This document shows, in pieces, positions 37,266 to 46,246 of a DNA stretch of 64,000 nucleotides. A model generated the notes under the pieces. The model saw only the letters and a program-made list of their open reading frames with translations. It ran no database searches and was not told the DNA's origin. Source of the stretch: Bacteroidia bacterium (lineage in GTDB: Bacteria; Bacteroidota; Bacteroidia; SXHM01). A program made the translations under genes and the position numbers. Every line of letters starts with the position of its first letter. The stretch's first letter is position 1. The stretch lies in contig JAJVIC010000002.1 of assembly GCA_022072225.1 (NCBI GenBank), positions 389,876-453,875 on the forward strand, given 5' to 3'.

Positions 37266-37286
37266 CCGCTAAATGGCAGAGAAAAA

Positions 37287-37344
37287 GTTGCCACAGATTC
37301 ACAGATTAAGTCTGACATATTTTAATCTGTGAATCTGTGGCAAC
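37287..37344. repeat. Palindromic 'CCACAGATTCACAGATT' hairpin
   Basis: A perfect 23-bp inverted repeat (37287-37309 with 37322-37344) around a 12-base loop. Half-copies lie downstream of the next gene at 37795 and 37844. The element lies in the leader of the GxxExxY gene. Confidence 0.9.
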
Positions 37345-37360
37345 CTAAATCTAAATAACA

Positions 37361-37747
37361 ATGGAGTATTCAGAAAGAGACTATCCCTTACAAAAAGAAA
37401 GTTATCAGATAATTGGTGTTTGCATGGAAGTTCATCGAATACTTGGCAAAGGTTTATTGGAGGTGGTTTATAAAGATGCTATTGAACAGGAATTTATAAT
37501 TAAAGGAATTCCTTATGAACGTGAAAAGAAATATGAAGTTAAATACAAGGGAGTAATTTTGCCGCATCACTTCTTTGCTGATTTTGTTGTTTACGATTCA
37601 ATTATTTTAGAAGTAAAAGCTCAGAAAGCAATAATTGAAGAACATTATAGTTGGGTAATAAACTATTTAGCAATATCTGATTGTGATTTGGGTTTAATCG
37701 TCAACTTTGGCGAAAATTCATTGGTTACAAAAAGAGTAATCCTTTAA
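37361..37747 (+). CDS. GxxExxY protein, PD-(D/E)XK nuclease-like
   Basis: The 128-residue protein has the family signature G31-LL-E34-VV-Y37 and a nuclease-like core FADFVVYDS (Asp74) then IILEVKAQ (Glu84-x-Lys86), the D...ExK pattern of PD-(D/E)XK enzymes. The family's cellular role is not established to my knowledge. It stands alone, on the + strand, between copies of the same palindromic repeat. A/T content and codon use resemble the neighbours. It could act on structured DNA, perhaps these repeats, but this is a guess. Confidence 0.88.
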   Translation: MEYSERDYPLQKESYQIIGVCMEVHRILGKGLLEVVYKDAIEQEFIIKGIPYEREKKYEVKYKGVILPHHFFADFVVYDSIILEVKAQKAIIEEHYSWVINYLAISDCDLGLIVNFGENSLVTKRVIL

Positions 37748-37794
37748 TCCGTATATCTTTTTCAAACTAAATCTATATTATTTTCTCATTTAAA

Positions 37795-37862
37795 AATCTG
37801 TGAATCTGTGGCAATTTTCAGAGCTGTCTGATTAATAAGTATCAATCTGTGAATCTGTGGCA
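37795..37862. repeat. Two direct half-copies of the 'AATCTGTGAATCTGTGGCA' element
   Basis: AATCTGTGAATCTGTGGCA occurs at 37795-37813 and again at 37844-37862, both in the orientation of the right arm at 37322. They fill the leader of the phosphohexomutase gene; the second makes an in-frame GTG at 37849 that is not the true start. Confidence 0.85.
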
Positions 37863-37875
37863 CTTTAATACAACT

Positions 37876-39603
37876 ATGACAAACGAAGAACTAATTTCAA
37901 AAGCAAAACAGTGGCTTAATCCTGTGTATGACGAGGAAACACGCAGCCGTGTTCAATACCTGATTGATAATGACCCAAAAGAATTGGACGAGTGTTTTTA
38001 CCGCGACCTTGAATTTGGTACAGGTGGCCTGCGCGGCATCATGGGCGTTGGCACCAATCGCATGAACATTTATACTGTTGCAATGGCAACCCAGGGTTTG
38101 TGCAACTACCTGAAAAAAACTTATCCCGGTGAGTTGTTGAAAGCTGCTATTGCTTATGACTCGCGTAACAACAGTGCCTTGTTTGCCCGCAAAACAGCTG
38201 AGATATTTTCGGCTAATGGTTTTATGGTTTACCTTTTTGAAGAGTTACGCCCTACACCGCAGTTGTCTTTTGCCATCAGGCATTACGGCTGTCATACTGG
38301 TGTGGTGGTAACTGCTTCCCACAATCCGAAAGAATACAACGGCTACAAGGTTTACTGGAATGATGGCGGACAATTAGTTGCTCCTCACGATAAAAATATA
38401 ATCGCTGAAGTGCAGGCAATCAAAGGCATTGAGGATGTAAACAATGATGCCATTGATAAATTAATTCTAACCGTGAAAGATGATATTGATGTTGCTTACA
38501 TCGAAAAGATGAAGTTGCTTTCGCTTTCACAGGAAGCTATTCAGAGGCAGAGTGATTTAAAAATCATTTACACTTCACTTCACGGAACAGGAATAACGCT
38601 TGCTCCGCGCTTGCTTCAAGAATATGGCTTTACAAACATACTTACCGTTGCAGAACAAGATAAACCTGATGGTAATTTTCCCACTGTTCATTCTCCCAAT
38701 CCGGAAGAGCCTGCTGCACTTGCCCTTGCGCTGAAAAAAGCAGAAGATGAAAACGCTGAATTGGTAATGGGAACCGACCCCGACAGCGACCGCGTTGGAA
38801 TTGCCGTAATAGACAATGCCGGTAAATTTATTCTCCTCAACGGAAATCAAACCGGTTCGTTGTTAGTTTATTATTTATTGCGCAGATGGAGTGAACTTGG
38901 TAAGTTAGACGGCAAACAATTTGTGGCCAAAACTATTGTTACCACTTCGCTGATTGAAAAGATTGCAGCCACTTACAACGTAGAGTGTTACGATGTGCTG
39001 ACCGGTTTTAAATTCATTGCCGAACTGATTAAAAATTTAGAAGGCAAAAAGCAATTTATCGGTGGGGGAGAGGAGAGCTACGGCTACCTTGCCGGTGATT
39101 TTGTGCGCGATAAAGATGCTATTCTTTCCTGCGCCCTTATTGCCGAAATGACTGCATGGGCAAAAGATAACGGCAAAACATTATACAATCTGTTGATTGA
39201 TGTTTACCTGGAATTTGGTTTCTATAAAGAAGGCTTGCTCTCGCTTACCAAAAAAGGAAAAGAAGGCTCGGAAGAAATAAGTCGTATGATGGAAGGTTTC
39301 CGCGCAACACCACCAGCTTCATTGGATAACTCAAAAGTGTTGGTGATAAAAGATTTTAAAAACAATACCGTTAAAAATACTGCAACAGGAATTGTAACCG
39401 AAACAGGTTTGCCAAAATCAGATGTGATGCAGTTCATTTGCGAAAATGGAACTGTAGTAACTGTGCGCCCTTCAGGAACTGAGCCCAAAATAAAATTCTA
39501 TTTCAGCATTTGCGGAGCACTTCAAAGCCGCGATGATTTTGAAAAAGAAAATGCTGCGCTGGACGCGAGGATTGAAGCGTTGAAGAAAAATTTTTCAGCC
39601 TAA
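37876..39603 (+). CDS. Phosphoglucomutase/phosphomannomutase family enzyme
   Basis: The 575-residue protein interconverts hexose 1- and 6-phosphates. Signatures are the phosphoserine loop [17 protein letters not shown], the Mg-binding loop [14 protein letters not shown], the sugar-binding [19 protein letters not shown] and the phosphate-binding [14 protein letters not shown]. The length fits the long bacterial phospho-sugar mutase group. I chose the ATG at 37876 ([10 protein letters not shown]) because the extension to 37849 is repeat-derived. The 3' end overlaps the convergent hisS by 9 bp. Confidence 0.95.
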   Translation: MTNEELISKAKQWLNPVYDEETRSRVQYLIDNDPKELDECFYRDLEFGTGGLRGIMGVGTNRMNIYTVAMATQGLCNYLKKTYPGELLKAAIAYDSRNNSALFARKTAEIFSANGFMVYLFEELRPTPQLSFAIRHYGCHTGVVVTASHNPKEYNGYKVYWNDGGQLVAPHDKNIIAEVQAIKGIEDVNNDAIDKLILTVKDDIDVAYIEKMKLLSLSQEAIQRQSDLKIIYTSLHGTGITLAPRLLQEYGFTNILTVAEQDKPDGNFPTVHSPNPEEPAALALALKKAEDENAELVMGTDPDSDRVGIAVIDNAGKFILLNGNQTGSLLVYYLLRRWSELGKLDGKQFVAKTIVTTSLIEKIAATYNVECYDVLTGFKFIAELIKNLEGKKQFIGGGEESYGYLAGDFVRDKDAILSCALIAEMTAWAKDNGKTLYNLLIDVYLEFGFYKEGLLSLTKKGKEGSEEISRMMEGFRATPPASLDNSKVLVIKDFKNNTVKNTATGIVTETGLPKSDVMQFICENGTVVTVRPSGTEPKIKFYFSICGALQSRDDFEKENAALDARIEALKKNFSA

Positions 39604-40977
39604 CTTTTCTATTGCCTCTGCAAGCGATAAAGCAAATTGCTCACCGTTGCTCATGTTTTTAAGAGCTACAATACCTTTTATCCTTTCATCATTTCCGGCT
39701 GTGATTACAAACGGAATTTTCTTGGCATCGGCATAGGCAAACTGTTTTTTCAGTTTGGCAGCATCAGGATATAATTCAGTGTTGATGCCTGCTTTGCGCA
39801 GTTGGCGGGCAATTTGTAAAGCATAGTTTTCTTCCGCTTCACCAAAATTAACAACCAATACTTTGGTAGAAGCTGATGCAGAATCGGGGAATAACTTTAG
39901 TTCTTCCAATACATCATAAATCCGGTCGGCACCAAAGGAGATACCCACACCCGAAACATCAGGCAAACCAAAAATTCCTGTCAGGTCATCGTATCTGCCG
40001 CCACCACAAATGCTGCCTGTAAAGGTGCTGCCCGGGTGATTTACTTTTACTTCTATAATTGCTCCGGTGTAGTAGTTAAGTCCGCGGGCTAATGTTATAT
40101 CCAATTCAAGATTGGAAGATTTGTTGTCACCCTGAGCGTAGTCGAAGGGCTTTACTTTTTCAAAAACACTTTCAACTTCTTCAATTCCTTTTTTTCCAAT
40201 CTCAGAATTACCAAGCAGATTTTTCAGCAGGTCAAGTTTTTCGCTGTTATTACCTTTGAAAGAAATCAACGGCTGAAGTTTTATCAAAGCTGTTTGCGAA
40301 ATTCCTTTCTCTTGCAACTCTTTGTTCACACCATCCACACCAATTTTATCCAGCTTATCAATCGCAACAGTGATGTCAATGATTTTTTCTTTTTCGCCAA
40401 TTACTTCTGCAATTCCGCTCAGTATTTTCCGGTTGTTTATTTTAATGGTAACAGCAACACCCAGCTTTGAAAACACTTCGTCTATAATCTGAATTAACTC
40501 AACTTCATTAAGTAAAGAGTTGCTTCCAATCACATCTGCATCGCATTGATAAAACTCACGGTACCGTCCTTTCTGTGGTCTGTCTGCACGCCACACGGGT
40601 TGTATCTGGTAACGCTTAAAAGGGAAAGTAATTTCATTGCGGTGCATTACAACGTAACGTGCAAAGGGAACGGTTAAATCGTAGCGGAGAGCTTTTTCGG
40701 AGATGTCCGAAAGTAATGCTTTCGAATTTTGATTATTGAGTTTTGAGTTGTCAATATCTTTCAGATAATCCCCCGAATTAAGAATCTTAAAAATTAACCT
40801 GTCTCCTTCCTCCCCATATTTCCCCATCAGTGTTTCTGTGTTTTCCATGCTAGGGGTTTCAATGGGCAAATAACCATAGCGTTGGTAAACCGAGCGTATG
40901 GTGTCAAAAATATAATTGCGTTTCACCATTTCTGCCGGTGAAAAATCGCGTGTGCCTTTGGGGATAGAGGGTTTCAA
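39595..40977 (-). CDS. hisS: Histidyl-tRNA synthetase
   Basis: The class II synthetase has 460 residues from the start chosen. Motif 1 region begins [16 protein letters not shown]; motif 2 is [30 protein letters not shown]; the histidine-binding motif is [12 protein letters not shown]; motif 3 is [15 protein letters not shown]. The C-terminal anticodon-binding domain follows. The start is TTG at 40975-40977 (MKPSIPKG); a TTG 21 bp earlier lies in the -7 box. Residues about 277-284 (PFDYAQGD) are an insertion encoded by a REP-like element. Confidence 0.95.
   Translation of the reverse strand: MKPSIPKGTRDFSPAEMVKRNYIFDTIRSVYQRYGYLPIETPSMENTETLMGKYGEEGDRLIFKILNSGDYLKDIDNSKLNNQNSKALLSDISEKALRYDLTVPFARYVVMHRNEITFPFKRYQIQPVWRADRPQKGRYREFYQCDADVIGSNSLLNEVELIQIIDEVFSKLGVAVTIKINNRKILSGIAEVIGEKEKIIDITVAIDKLDKIGVDGVNKELQEKGISQTALIKLQPLISFKGNNSEKLDLLKNLLGNSEIGKKGIEEVESVFEKVKPFDYAQGDNKSSNLELDITLARGLNYYTGAIIEVKVNHPGSTFTGSICGGGRYDDLTGIFGLPDVSGVGISFGADRIYDVLEELKLFPDSASASTKVLVVNFGEAEENYALQIARQLRKAGINTELYPDAAKLKKQFAYADAKKIPFVITAGNDERIKGIVALKNMSNGEQFALSLAEAIEKLG
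40124..40150 (-). repeat. REP-like arm inserted in frame in hisS
   Basis: On the plus strand the sequence is GTCACCCTGAGCGTAGTCGAAGGGC, with CCCT...AGGG ends able to pair. Its core GAGCGTAGTCGA is the same as in the hairpin at 33946. In hisS it adds FDYAQGD just before the [10 protein letters not shown] motif. Confidence 0.85.
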
Positions 40978-40995
40978 TTCTTTAATGTTTGTGGG

Positions 40996-41003
40996 CAAAT
41001 ATA
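40996..41003 (-). promoter_or_regulatory. Bacteroidota -7 box of hisS
   Basis: On the minus strand TATATTTG then CCC. Its TTG is in frame with hisS and could be mistaken for the start; the likely start is the TTG 21 bp further on. Confidence 0.6.
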
Positions 41004-41018
41004 AACAGTAATCAGAAA

Positions 41019-41079
41019 CGTCACCCTGAACTTGTTTCAGGGTCTTATTAATAGATGCTGAAACAAGTTCAGCATGACG
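41019..41079. repeat. REP-like element 'CTGAACTTGTTTCAG', copy 1
   Basis: CGTCACCCTGAACTTGTTTCAGGGTC faces GATGCTGAAACAAGTTCAGCATGACG, so each arm can hairpin alone and the arms also pair with each other. It lies downstream of the glycosyltransferase gene. Copy 2, inverted, is at 42516. Confidence 0.9.
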
Positions 41080-41082
41080 AAA

Positions 41083-42504
41083 CTACTTCTCCACTTTGTA
41101 AACCTCCGTCCACGCATTACGCTTTTCAAAGCGTTCCAGCAGCTTCAGTCGTTTGGTGGTTTTTAAAAACTCGTAGTTCTCCTTGTCTTCTACGTTAGAG
41201 AAAACAGCATATTCCGTTTTGTCGGTAAACTTTCCTTCTATATTGCTGAATTTAGTGTCTTCCGAAACGTAGCCTGAATAAGGGTTTTCCATGTAACGCT
41301 CCATCAGAAAATAACCGTAGATGTTTTTATCGTTCAGTTCTTTTTCCTGACAATATGCAATCGCTTTCTGATGTGTTTCAACCGCATCGGCATAACCCAG
41401 ATTGTGGTCGGAGTTGGTACGCTTGTTTATTTCCTGCCACTGTAAACCCGCCACTACAACCAATGCCACCCAGGGCACCCAGTTGAAGTCAAATGCTTTG
41501 TTAAGGCTGAATGCAAACAACAACGAAAGCATGGGAATAAGCATCATCGTATAGCGGTCTGAATAAAAATTGAGGCAACTGAAAATGAGATACACAAAAC
41601 AGTGCAACAGGATAATCAGCACAGCCTTGCTTTCATTTTGTTCCAGTGTTCTTCCGCTGAAAGGCACAACCAGCAGGGCGATAATGGTAGAAAAAGTTAG
41701 CAGGTTGCGCCCCTGATAAATAAAAACATAGGCCGCATATCGTTCCAACTGATTGAAAATTTTTTCGGGAGTATTTGAAATCAAACCGATGTGTTCAGGG
41801 AAAAAGAACCACCCGTGAATCATATTCTGATAAACGAAAAACGCAACAAACGGAACCAGCGGAAGCGAAATAATTAAGGAGTTGACAAAAAACTTTTTCC
41901 ACTTTTTGCCATCGCTCGAAAACAAAGCTTCGAGCAGAGTCCAGAGCAAGAGTGTAGCAATAACGGTTAATCCCGATTCTTTGGTAAACACTGTTAGGAT
42001 ACCCGCCAGCACGTAAAGTATGCGCTTGTTATCTAAGAAGAAATAAAACGTCAGCAACGAGAAAAGTGCCAGCATTACTTCGGGAAGCAACAAACCGCTT
42101 TGCGCTAAAAATATGGGTTGCAGCCCCAGCACAAAGGCAGCGGTAAATCCGGCTTTATCGCTGAGAAAAATCTTTTTCCCGAAAAGATAAACAGCAACAA
42201 ATAACAAGACCGAAAGAAACAGCGGAAAGAGATGACCAACAGTGGTAGATGTTCCAAAGGCCGTCATCCAGGCTGCGCCTAAGAAATGAAACAACAAAGG
42301 ATGTCCGCGCGAAAGTTCAGGCTCAAGTGCGTCAGGTAAAATTCCCAACTTGGTCGCTTCCATCGTGCGTATCGCAGGACCATACACCCATGCTTCGTCC
42401 CAGTAATAGGGGAGCGAGAGGAACGGAATCTTAACGCCCACAAAAACAATAATCACCAGCAGCAGGCCGGTAAAGAAGGGATTGTTTTTTAGGTAGTCGA
42501 TCAT
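41083..42504 (-). CDS. Membrane glycosyltransferase, GT39/ArnT-like family
   Basis: The 473-residue protein has about ten hydrophobic helices and the early loop SLPYYWDEAWVYGPAIRTME, with the Asp-Glu pair expected after the first helix in dolichyl-phosphate-type glycosyltransferases. It probably moves a sugar from a lipid carrier onto an envelope acceptor. The frame extends to 42570, but the first 22 residues (with LKQVQHD) are encoded by a REP-like element; I therefore start at the Met at 42504 (MIDYLKNNPFF). Confidence 0.82.
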   Translation of the reverse strand: MIDYLKNNPFFTGLLLVIIVFVGVKIPFLSLPYYWDEAWVYGPAIRTMEATKLGILPDALEPELSRGHPLLFHFLGAAWMTAFGTSTTVGHLFPLFLSVLLFVAVYLFGKKIFLSDKAGFTAAFVLGLQPIFLAQSGLLLPEVMLALFSLLTFYFFLDNKRILYVLAGILTVFTKESGLTVIATLLLWTLLEALFSSDGKKWKKFFVNSLIISLPLVPFVAFFVYQNMIHGWFFFPEHIGLISNTPEKIFNQLERYAAYVFIYQGRNLLTFSTIIALLVVPFSGRTLEQNESKAVLIILLHCFVYLIFSCLNFYSDRYTMMLIPMLSLLFAFSLNKAFDFNWVPWVALVVVAGLQWQEINKRTNSDHNLGYADAVETHQKAIAYCQEKELNDKNIYGYFLMERYMENPYSGYVSEDTKFSNIEGKFTDKTEYAVFSNVEDKENYEFLKTTKRLKLLERFEKRNAWTEVYKVEK

Positions 42505-42515
42505 CTGTTTCTGTT

Positions 42516-42577
42516 CGTCATGCTGAACTTGTTTCAGCATCTTATCAATAAGACCCTGAAACAAGTTCATGGTGACG
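42516..42577. repeat. REP-like element 'CTGAACTTGTTTCAG', copy 2 (inverted)
   Basis: The reverse complement of this element is nearly identical to copy 1 at 41019 over about 61 bp. The pair brackets the glycosyltransferase gene in opposite orientation. It overlaps the false N-terminal extension of that gene. Confidence 0.9.
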
Positions 42578-42586
42578 TTTCTAAAT

Positions 42587-44269
42587 TTACACTACCAGTT
42601 TTTTATAACGTATTCTGTGCGGTGTTTCATCGCCCATGCGTTTTTTGCGGTTCTCTTCGTATTCGGTATAGCCGCCTTCAAAATAATACACCTGCGAGTT
42701 TCCTTCAAACGCTAGTATATGAGTGCAGATACGGTCTAAGAACCAACGGTCGTGCGAAATGATAACCGCACAGCCTGCAAAGTTTTCCAAACCTTCTTCC
42801 AGCGCGCGCAGCGTGTTAACGTCAATATCGTTGGTAGGCTCATCCAGCAGCAATACGTTGGCTTCCTGTTTCAAAGTCATGGCAAGGTGCAGACGGTTAC
42901 GCTCACCACCCGAAAGTATTTTTACTTTTTTCCCCTGGTCTTGTCCGTTGAAGTTGAAACGCGAAACATACGCACGCGAGTTAATGGTCTTGTTGCCCAT
43001 TTCAATAATTTCATTTCCTCCCGAGATGGTTTCCCAAACGGTTTTCTCAGGATCAATCTCCGCGTGTGCCTGGTCAACATAAGCAACCTTTACAGTTTCA
43101 CCCACTTTAAATTCCCCTTTGTCGGGCTTCTCCTGTCCCATAATAAGGCGGAACAAAGTAGTTTTACCCGCACCGTTAGGACCAATAATTCCCACAATTC
43201 CCGCAGGCGGTAATTTGAAATTAAGGTTCTCGTATAACAACTTGTCACCGTAAGCTTTTGAAACATTAATAGCCTCAATAACCTCGTTACCCAAACGCGG
43301 ACCATTGGGAATAAAAATTTCTAATTTTTCTTCTTTTGTTTTTACATCTTCGCTCAACATACGGTCATAAGCCTGCAGCCTAGCCTTCTGTTTTGCCTGG
43401 CGGCCTTTTGGTCCCATGCGCACCCATTCCAGCTCGCGCGCCAATGTTTTCTGGCGTTTGCTTTCGGTTTTTTCTTCCTGTGCCAGACGCTTTCCTTTTT
43501 GTTCAAGCCATGATGAGTAATTGCCTTTCCAGGGAATACCTTCACCGCGGTCAAGCTCTAAAATCCAGCCGGCAACATTGTCAAGGAAATAACGGTCGTG
43601 CGTGATGGCTATAACAGTGCCTTTGTAGTTTTTTAAATGCTGTTCTAACCAGTCAATTGATTCCGCATCCAGGTGGTTGGTTGGCTCATCAAGCAGCAGA
43701 ATATCCGGTTCCTGCAACAACAAACGGCACAGCGCAATTCTTCTGCGCTCACCGCCCGACATGGTTCCCACTAATTGGTCGCCTTCGGGGCAACGCAGCG
43801 CATCCATAGCGCGCTCTATTTTACTGTCTAACTCCCAAAGGTTGTGTTGGTCAATTAAATCATTCAGTTGCCCCTGACGCGCTATGAGTTTGTCCATTGC
43901 TTCATCGCTCATAGGCTCGGCAAACTTATTATTTACCTCTTCGTATTCTTTCAGGATGTTGGCAAGTTCCTGAACGCCTTCCATCACTATTTCCTTTGCT
44001 GTTTTTTTATCGTCCAGCTTGGGCTCCTGTTCTAAATAGCCCACTTTATAGCCGGGCGAAAAAGCTACCTCTCCGTCAAACGATTTTTCAACACCTGCAA
44101 TAATCTTAAGCAGGGTTGATTTACCCGAACCGTTAAGACCGATGATACCTATTTTAGCGCCATAATAGAAAGAGATGTAAATGTCTTTCAGTACTTGTTT
44201 TTGTGGTGGAAATGTCTTGCTGACTTTCACCATTGAGAAAATTATTTTTTTGTCGTCTGCTGCTGCCAT
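42587..44269 (-). CDS. ettA: Energy-dependent translational throttle protein EttA (ABC-F)
   Basis: The 560-residue cytoplasmic ABC-F ATPase has two nucleotide-binding domains: Walker A GLNGSGKSTLLK (about 42) and GPNGAGKTTLFR, signature motifs TMSGGERRRIALCR and LSGGERNRLHLAM, Walker B LLLDEPTNHLDAES and LLLDEPTNDIDVNT. The linker between domains (the P-site tRNA interaction motif) has KGRQAKQKARLQAYDRML. In E. coli EttA gates entry into the elongation cycle according to ADP/ATP ratio. Length is close to the family's 555. Confidence 0.95.
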   Translation of the reverse strand: MAAADDKKIIFSMVKVSKTFPPQKQVLKDIYISFYYGAKIGIIGLNGSGKSTLLKIIAGVEKSFDGEVAFSPGYKVGYLEQEPKLDDKKTAKEIVMEGVQELANILKEYEEVNNKFAEPMSDEAMDKLIARQGQLNDLIDQHNLWELDSKIERAMDALRCPEGDQLVGTMSGGERRRIALCRLLLQEPDILLLDEPTNHLDAESIDWLEQHLKNYKGTVIAITHDRYFLDNVAGWILELDRGEGIPWKGNYSSWLEQKGKRLAQEEKTESKRQKTLARELEWVRMGPKGRQAKQKARLQAYDRMLSEDVKTKEEKLEIFIPNGPRLGNEVIEAINVSKAYGDKLLYENLNFKLPPAGIVGIIGPNGAGKTTLFRLIMGQEKPDKGEFKVGETVKVAYVDQAHAEIDPEKTVWETISGGNEIIEMGNKTINSRAYVSRFNFNGQDQGKKVKILSGGERNRLHLAMTLKQEANVLLLDEPTNDIDVNTLRALEEGLENFAGCAVIISHDRWFLDRICTHILAFEGNSQVYYFEGGYTEYEENRKKRMGDETPHRIRYKKLVV

Positions 44270-44282
44270 TGTGTTTAGTTTT

Positions 44283-44372
44283 CGTCATTGCGAGCGATAG
44301 CGAAGCAATCTTTCAATCATGCAACTGCTTCTCTCCCGATAGCTATCGGAATGTTTCCCCCTCGCAATAACG
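44283..44372. repeat. REP-like inverted repeat with CCGATAGCTATCGG core
   Basis: CGTCATTGCGAGCGATAGCGAAGCAATC (44283-44310) shares both words with the element at 17814. CTCGCAATaACG (44361-44372) closes the inverted repeat, and the palindrome CCGATAGCTATCGG lies at 44336-44349. It occupies the ettA leader. Confidence 0.8.
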
Positions 44373-44417
44373 TAAGGTTAATATTTTTTCAAGCCTGCAA
44401 ATATCGTAAAATAGGTT

Positions 44418-45068
44418 TCACTCCGCAGGGAAAAATAGCGGATGTTTTTCATTGTATTTACGCAGGTAAACAAAGAGTAAATCTTTTTTCTGCGATTTCT
44501 TCAGCGCATTAAATTCGTCAAACAACCGCTGGTCGCGCTGCAAAATAGTTGACATGTTTTCCTGCGTAAAATCAAGGGTGCGTCCTGTTTTGTAATCCAG
44601 TATCATCTGTCGCATTTCCTGCGTAGTGGTGGGCATACTGCCCGGCCCGTAATAGGGGTTCATAAACGGACTGTTCATGCCGTTGTAATATACCGTTATG
44701 GTGGCTACAAAATGCGAAATGCTTCCCAATACCGCTATGCGGTTATACTCATCTTCAACACGGATAAATATCACACCGTTGCGCGAAAACCCCCACACAT
44801 TTTCGCTGCTGTGTGTAACCACCGAATCGTTCGCGTCTTTATAACTGAATGTCTTCTCGTCAAGAATAGCCGGCAGAAACTCGGTATCGGATTTATTGAA
44901 TTTACTGATGATAGCGCTTTTGGGAATAGGACTGTTATTCTTAAACTGCTCGAAGTTTAAATACACACCTTCACGAAACTCAAAACCGGGCTCGTATTGC
45001 ACCACCTCCTGCGCGGCTGTTTGCAGCAGCGTAACAATAAAAAGCAGGAGCAGTAAGGGGTATTTCAC
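44418..45068 (-). CDS. Periplasmic or outer-membrane protein of unknown function
   Basis: I do not recognise this 216-residue protein. A signal peptide (LLLLLFIVTLLQTAAQ) is followed by VVQYEPGFEFREGVYLNFEQFKNNSPIPKSAI and two predicted beta-rich halves (VWGFSRNGVIFIRVEDEYNRIAVLGSISHF), ending RKYNEKHPLFFPAE. The start is a GTG (45066-45068) only five bases from a -7 box, so translation may begin at the 5' end of the mRNA. It is a single gene between ettA and a MITE-like element. Confidence 0.78.
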   Translation of the reverse strand: MKYPLLLLLFIVTLLQTAAQEVVQYEPGFEFREGVYLNFEQFKNNSPIPKSAIISKFNKSDTEFLPAILDEKTFSYKDANDSVVTHSSENVWGFSRNGVIFIRVEDEYNRIAVLGSISHFVATITVYYNGMNSPFMNPYYGPGSMPTTTQEMRQMILDYKTGRTLDFTQENMSTILQRDQRLFDEFNALKKSQKKDLLFVYLRKYNEKHPLFFPAE

Positions 45069-45073
45069 AACTG

Positions 45074-45081
45074 CAAAAGTA
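45074..45081 (-). promoter_or_regulatory. Bacteroidota -7 box before the 45068 gene
   Basis: On the minus strand TACTTTTG, then CAGTT, then the GTG start. The spacing suggests a leaderless transcript. Confidence 0.5.
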
Positions 45082-45116
45082 AGAAGAAGATATTTCCGAC
45101 ATTAATAAACCCCTTA

Positions 45117-45362
45117 GTCGGGATTTACAATTACTACTGTTCGAAACATGCCGTAGTTCAATCCCTACGGGACTGGCAGGCTTTTTCATCCCTTATTTTT
45201 ACCAAGCTTTCATCCCTAACAGGATTAAAATGTGCCGTCAGGCACAAAATCTTGGTAGAAATCAGCAACAGAATATAATTTTCGTCCCATCGGGACGAAA
45301 CCTAAAGCATTGATAGTATTTAGGTTTGAAGGTTTCGAACAGTAATGATTTGCAATCCCGAC
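45117..45362. mobile_element. MITE-like element, 246 bp with 31-bp terminal inverted repeats
   Basis: The ends 45117-45147 (GTCGGGATT...GTTCGAAAC) and 45332-45362 match as inverted repeats in about 26 of 31 positions. Inside are smaller hairpins: tgccgtcaggca, GTCCCATCGGGAC, TACCAAG/CTTGGTA and CCTAAA/TTTAGG. There is no ORF of note and no clear target-site duplication. It fills the 327-bp gap between the 45068 gene and the small gene at 45396. It could be a non-autonomous transposon or a structured RNA gene. Confidence 0.7.
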
Positions 45363-45395
45363 CGGTGAGTATTAGAATTTCTAATCCGTCAGAAT

Positions 45396-45644
45396 TCACC
45401 CCACCCGCGTCACCACCCACCCCGAACCATCTAACGCCTTTCCGCAGGTAAACTTCATTTTAGCCGTCTTTTCAACCCTTTTTACAAAAGTACTCAACGG
45501 TTTACCCTTCCAGTTAAAATCTTTTTTCTCCACAAGCGCAATTTCCCCAACCTTCATCGTTATTAATTGGTGCCGCAGTAAACTTCCCCTGCCTGCCGGT
45601 ACAACTTTAATGTTAGCCGCCTCTTCTTTCGTTAATTGTTTCAT
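45396..45644 (-). CDS. Small hypothetical protein, 82 residues
   Basis: I do not recognise this protein. It starts MKQLTKEEAANIKVVPAGRGS and contains LLRHQLITMKVGEIALVEKKDFNWKGKPLSTFVKRVEKTAKMKFTCGKALDGSGWVVTRVG, in parts; the pattern of alternating hydrophobic residues and GSGWVVTRV at the end suggests a compact beta-rich fold, possibly nucleic-acid binding. It has a good ATG and regular codon use. It lies between a MITE-like element and a 21-bp array, so it may belong to accessory DNA. Confidence 0.65.
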   Translation of the reverse strand: MKQLTKEEAANIKVVPAGRGSLLRHQLITMKVGEIALVEKKDFNWKGKPLSTFVKRVEKTAKMKFTCGKALDGSGWVVTRVG

Positions 45645-45811
45645 GTTTTTATTTTTAAATGGTTAATAAACAGCTTCCTTTCCCATATATATAACGCCTG
45701 AAATCCCATATTATTTTGTCTCAACCCTCAATTCTTCTTCCCTGTCCCCTCATTCGCCTTATCAGGCTGCACAACTCTTTCTCCGTTATTCATATCCGCC
45801 TTACCCTTATA

Positions 45812-46000
45812 TACAAAGGTCATACAATGTTGCACTACAGTCTTACACAGCTTCACAACAGTCTTACACAGCTTCACAACTCTTGAATACCTCTGCATAA
45901 CTCTTGAACACTTCTGCATAACTCTTCGACACCTCTGCACAACTCTCTAACAAAGTCCTGTATCTCTCTTCCACCTTTTCATAACGCTCGGCTTCTTTTC
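45812..46000. repeat. 21-bp-period tandem array, second locus
   Basis: About nine units of exactly 21 bp run through the region; the best are at 45833, 45854, 45875, 45896, 45917 and 45938, of the form cacaacagtcttacacag-ctt and cataactcttgaacactt-ctg. Outer units decay gradually. The sequence is unrelated to the arrays at 22588 and 57037, but the period is identical. Confidence 0.85.
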
Positions 46001-46238
46001 TCCATCCCTGATAACCAAACTTATCCTCGTCTGCCCCGGTCTGTTCTCTTCCCAATCCGTATCAATCTCTGTCAGCCACAGCTTCATCTTTTATGCCCTA
46101 AGTTTTTAATACTTCCGCATCTTCGTTCTCTTCCCTTAACCTCCGTGCACCTCTGTGCAAAACCTCCATCTTCCGCTGTGTTACTTTTCCACCTCAAAAC
46201 TTTCCAGTAGTTCAACTTTCCAACCTTGCAAAATCAAC

Positions 46239-46246
46239 TACATTTG
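46239..46246 (+). promoter_or_regulatory. Bacteroidota -7 box of guaA
   Basis: TACATTTG then CACCC and the ATG at 46252. Only five bases separate the box from the start codon, so the mRNA would be leaderless or nearly so. Confidence 0.6.

Noticed and set aside
42505-42570. N-terminal extension of the glycosyltransferase
   Set aside because: The 22 extra residues are encoded by the REP-like element; the peptide LKQVQHD is a translation of the repeat.
45117-45362. Complete insertion sequence
   Set aside because: There is no transposase frame; at most this is a non-autonomous element.
45728-46055. Two short minus-strand frames over the second array
   Set aside because: They are heptad translations of the repeat in different frames with no promoter box or family match.
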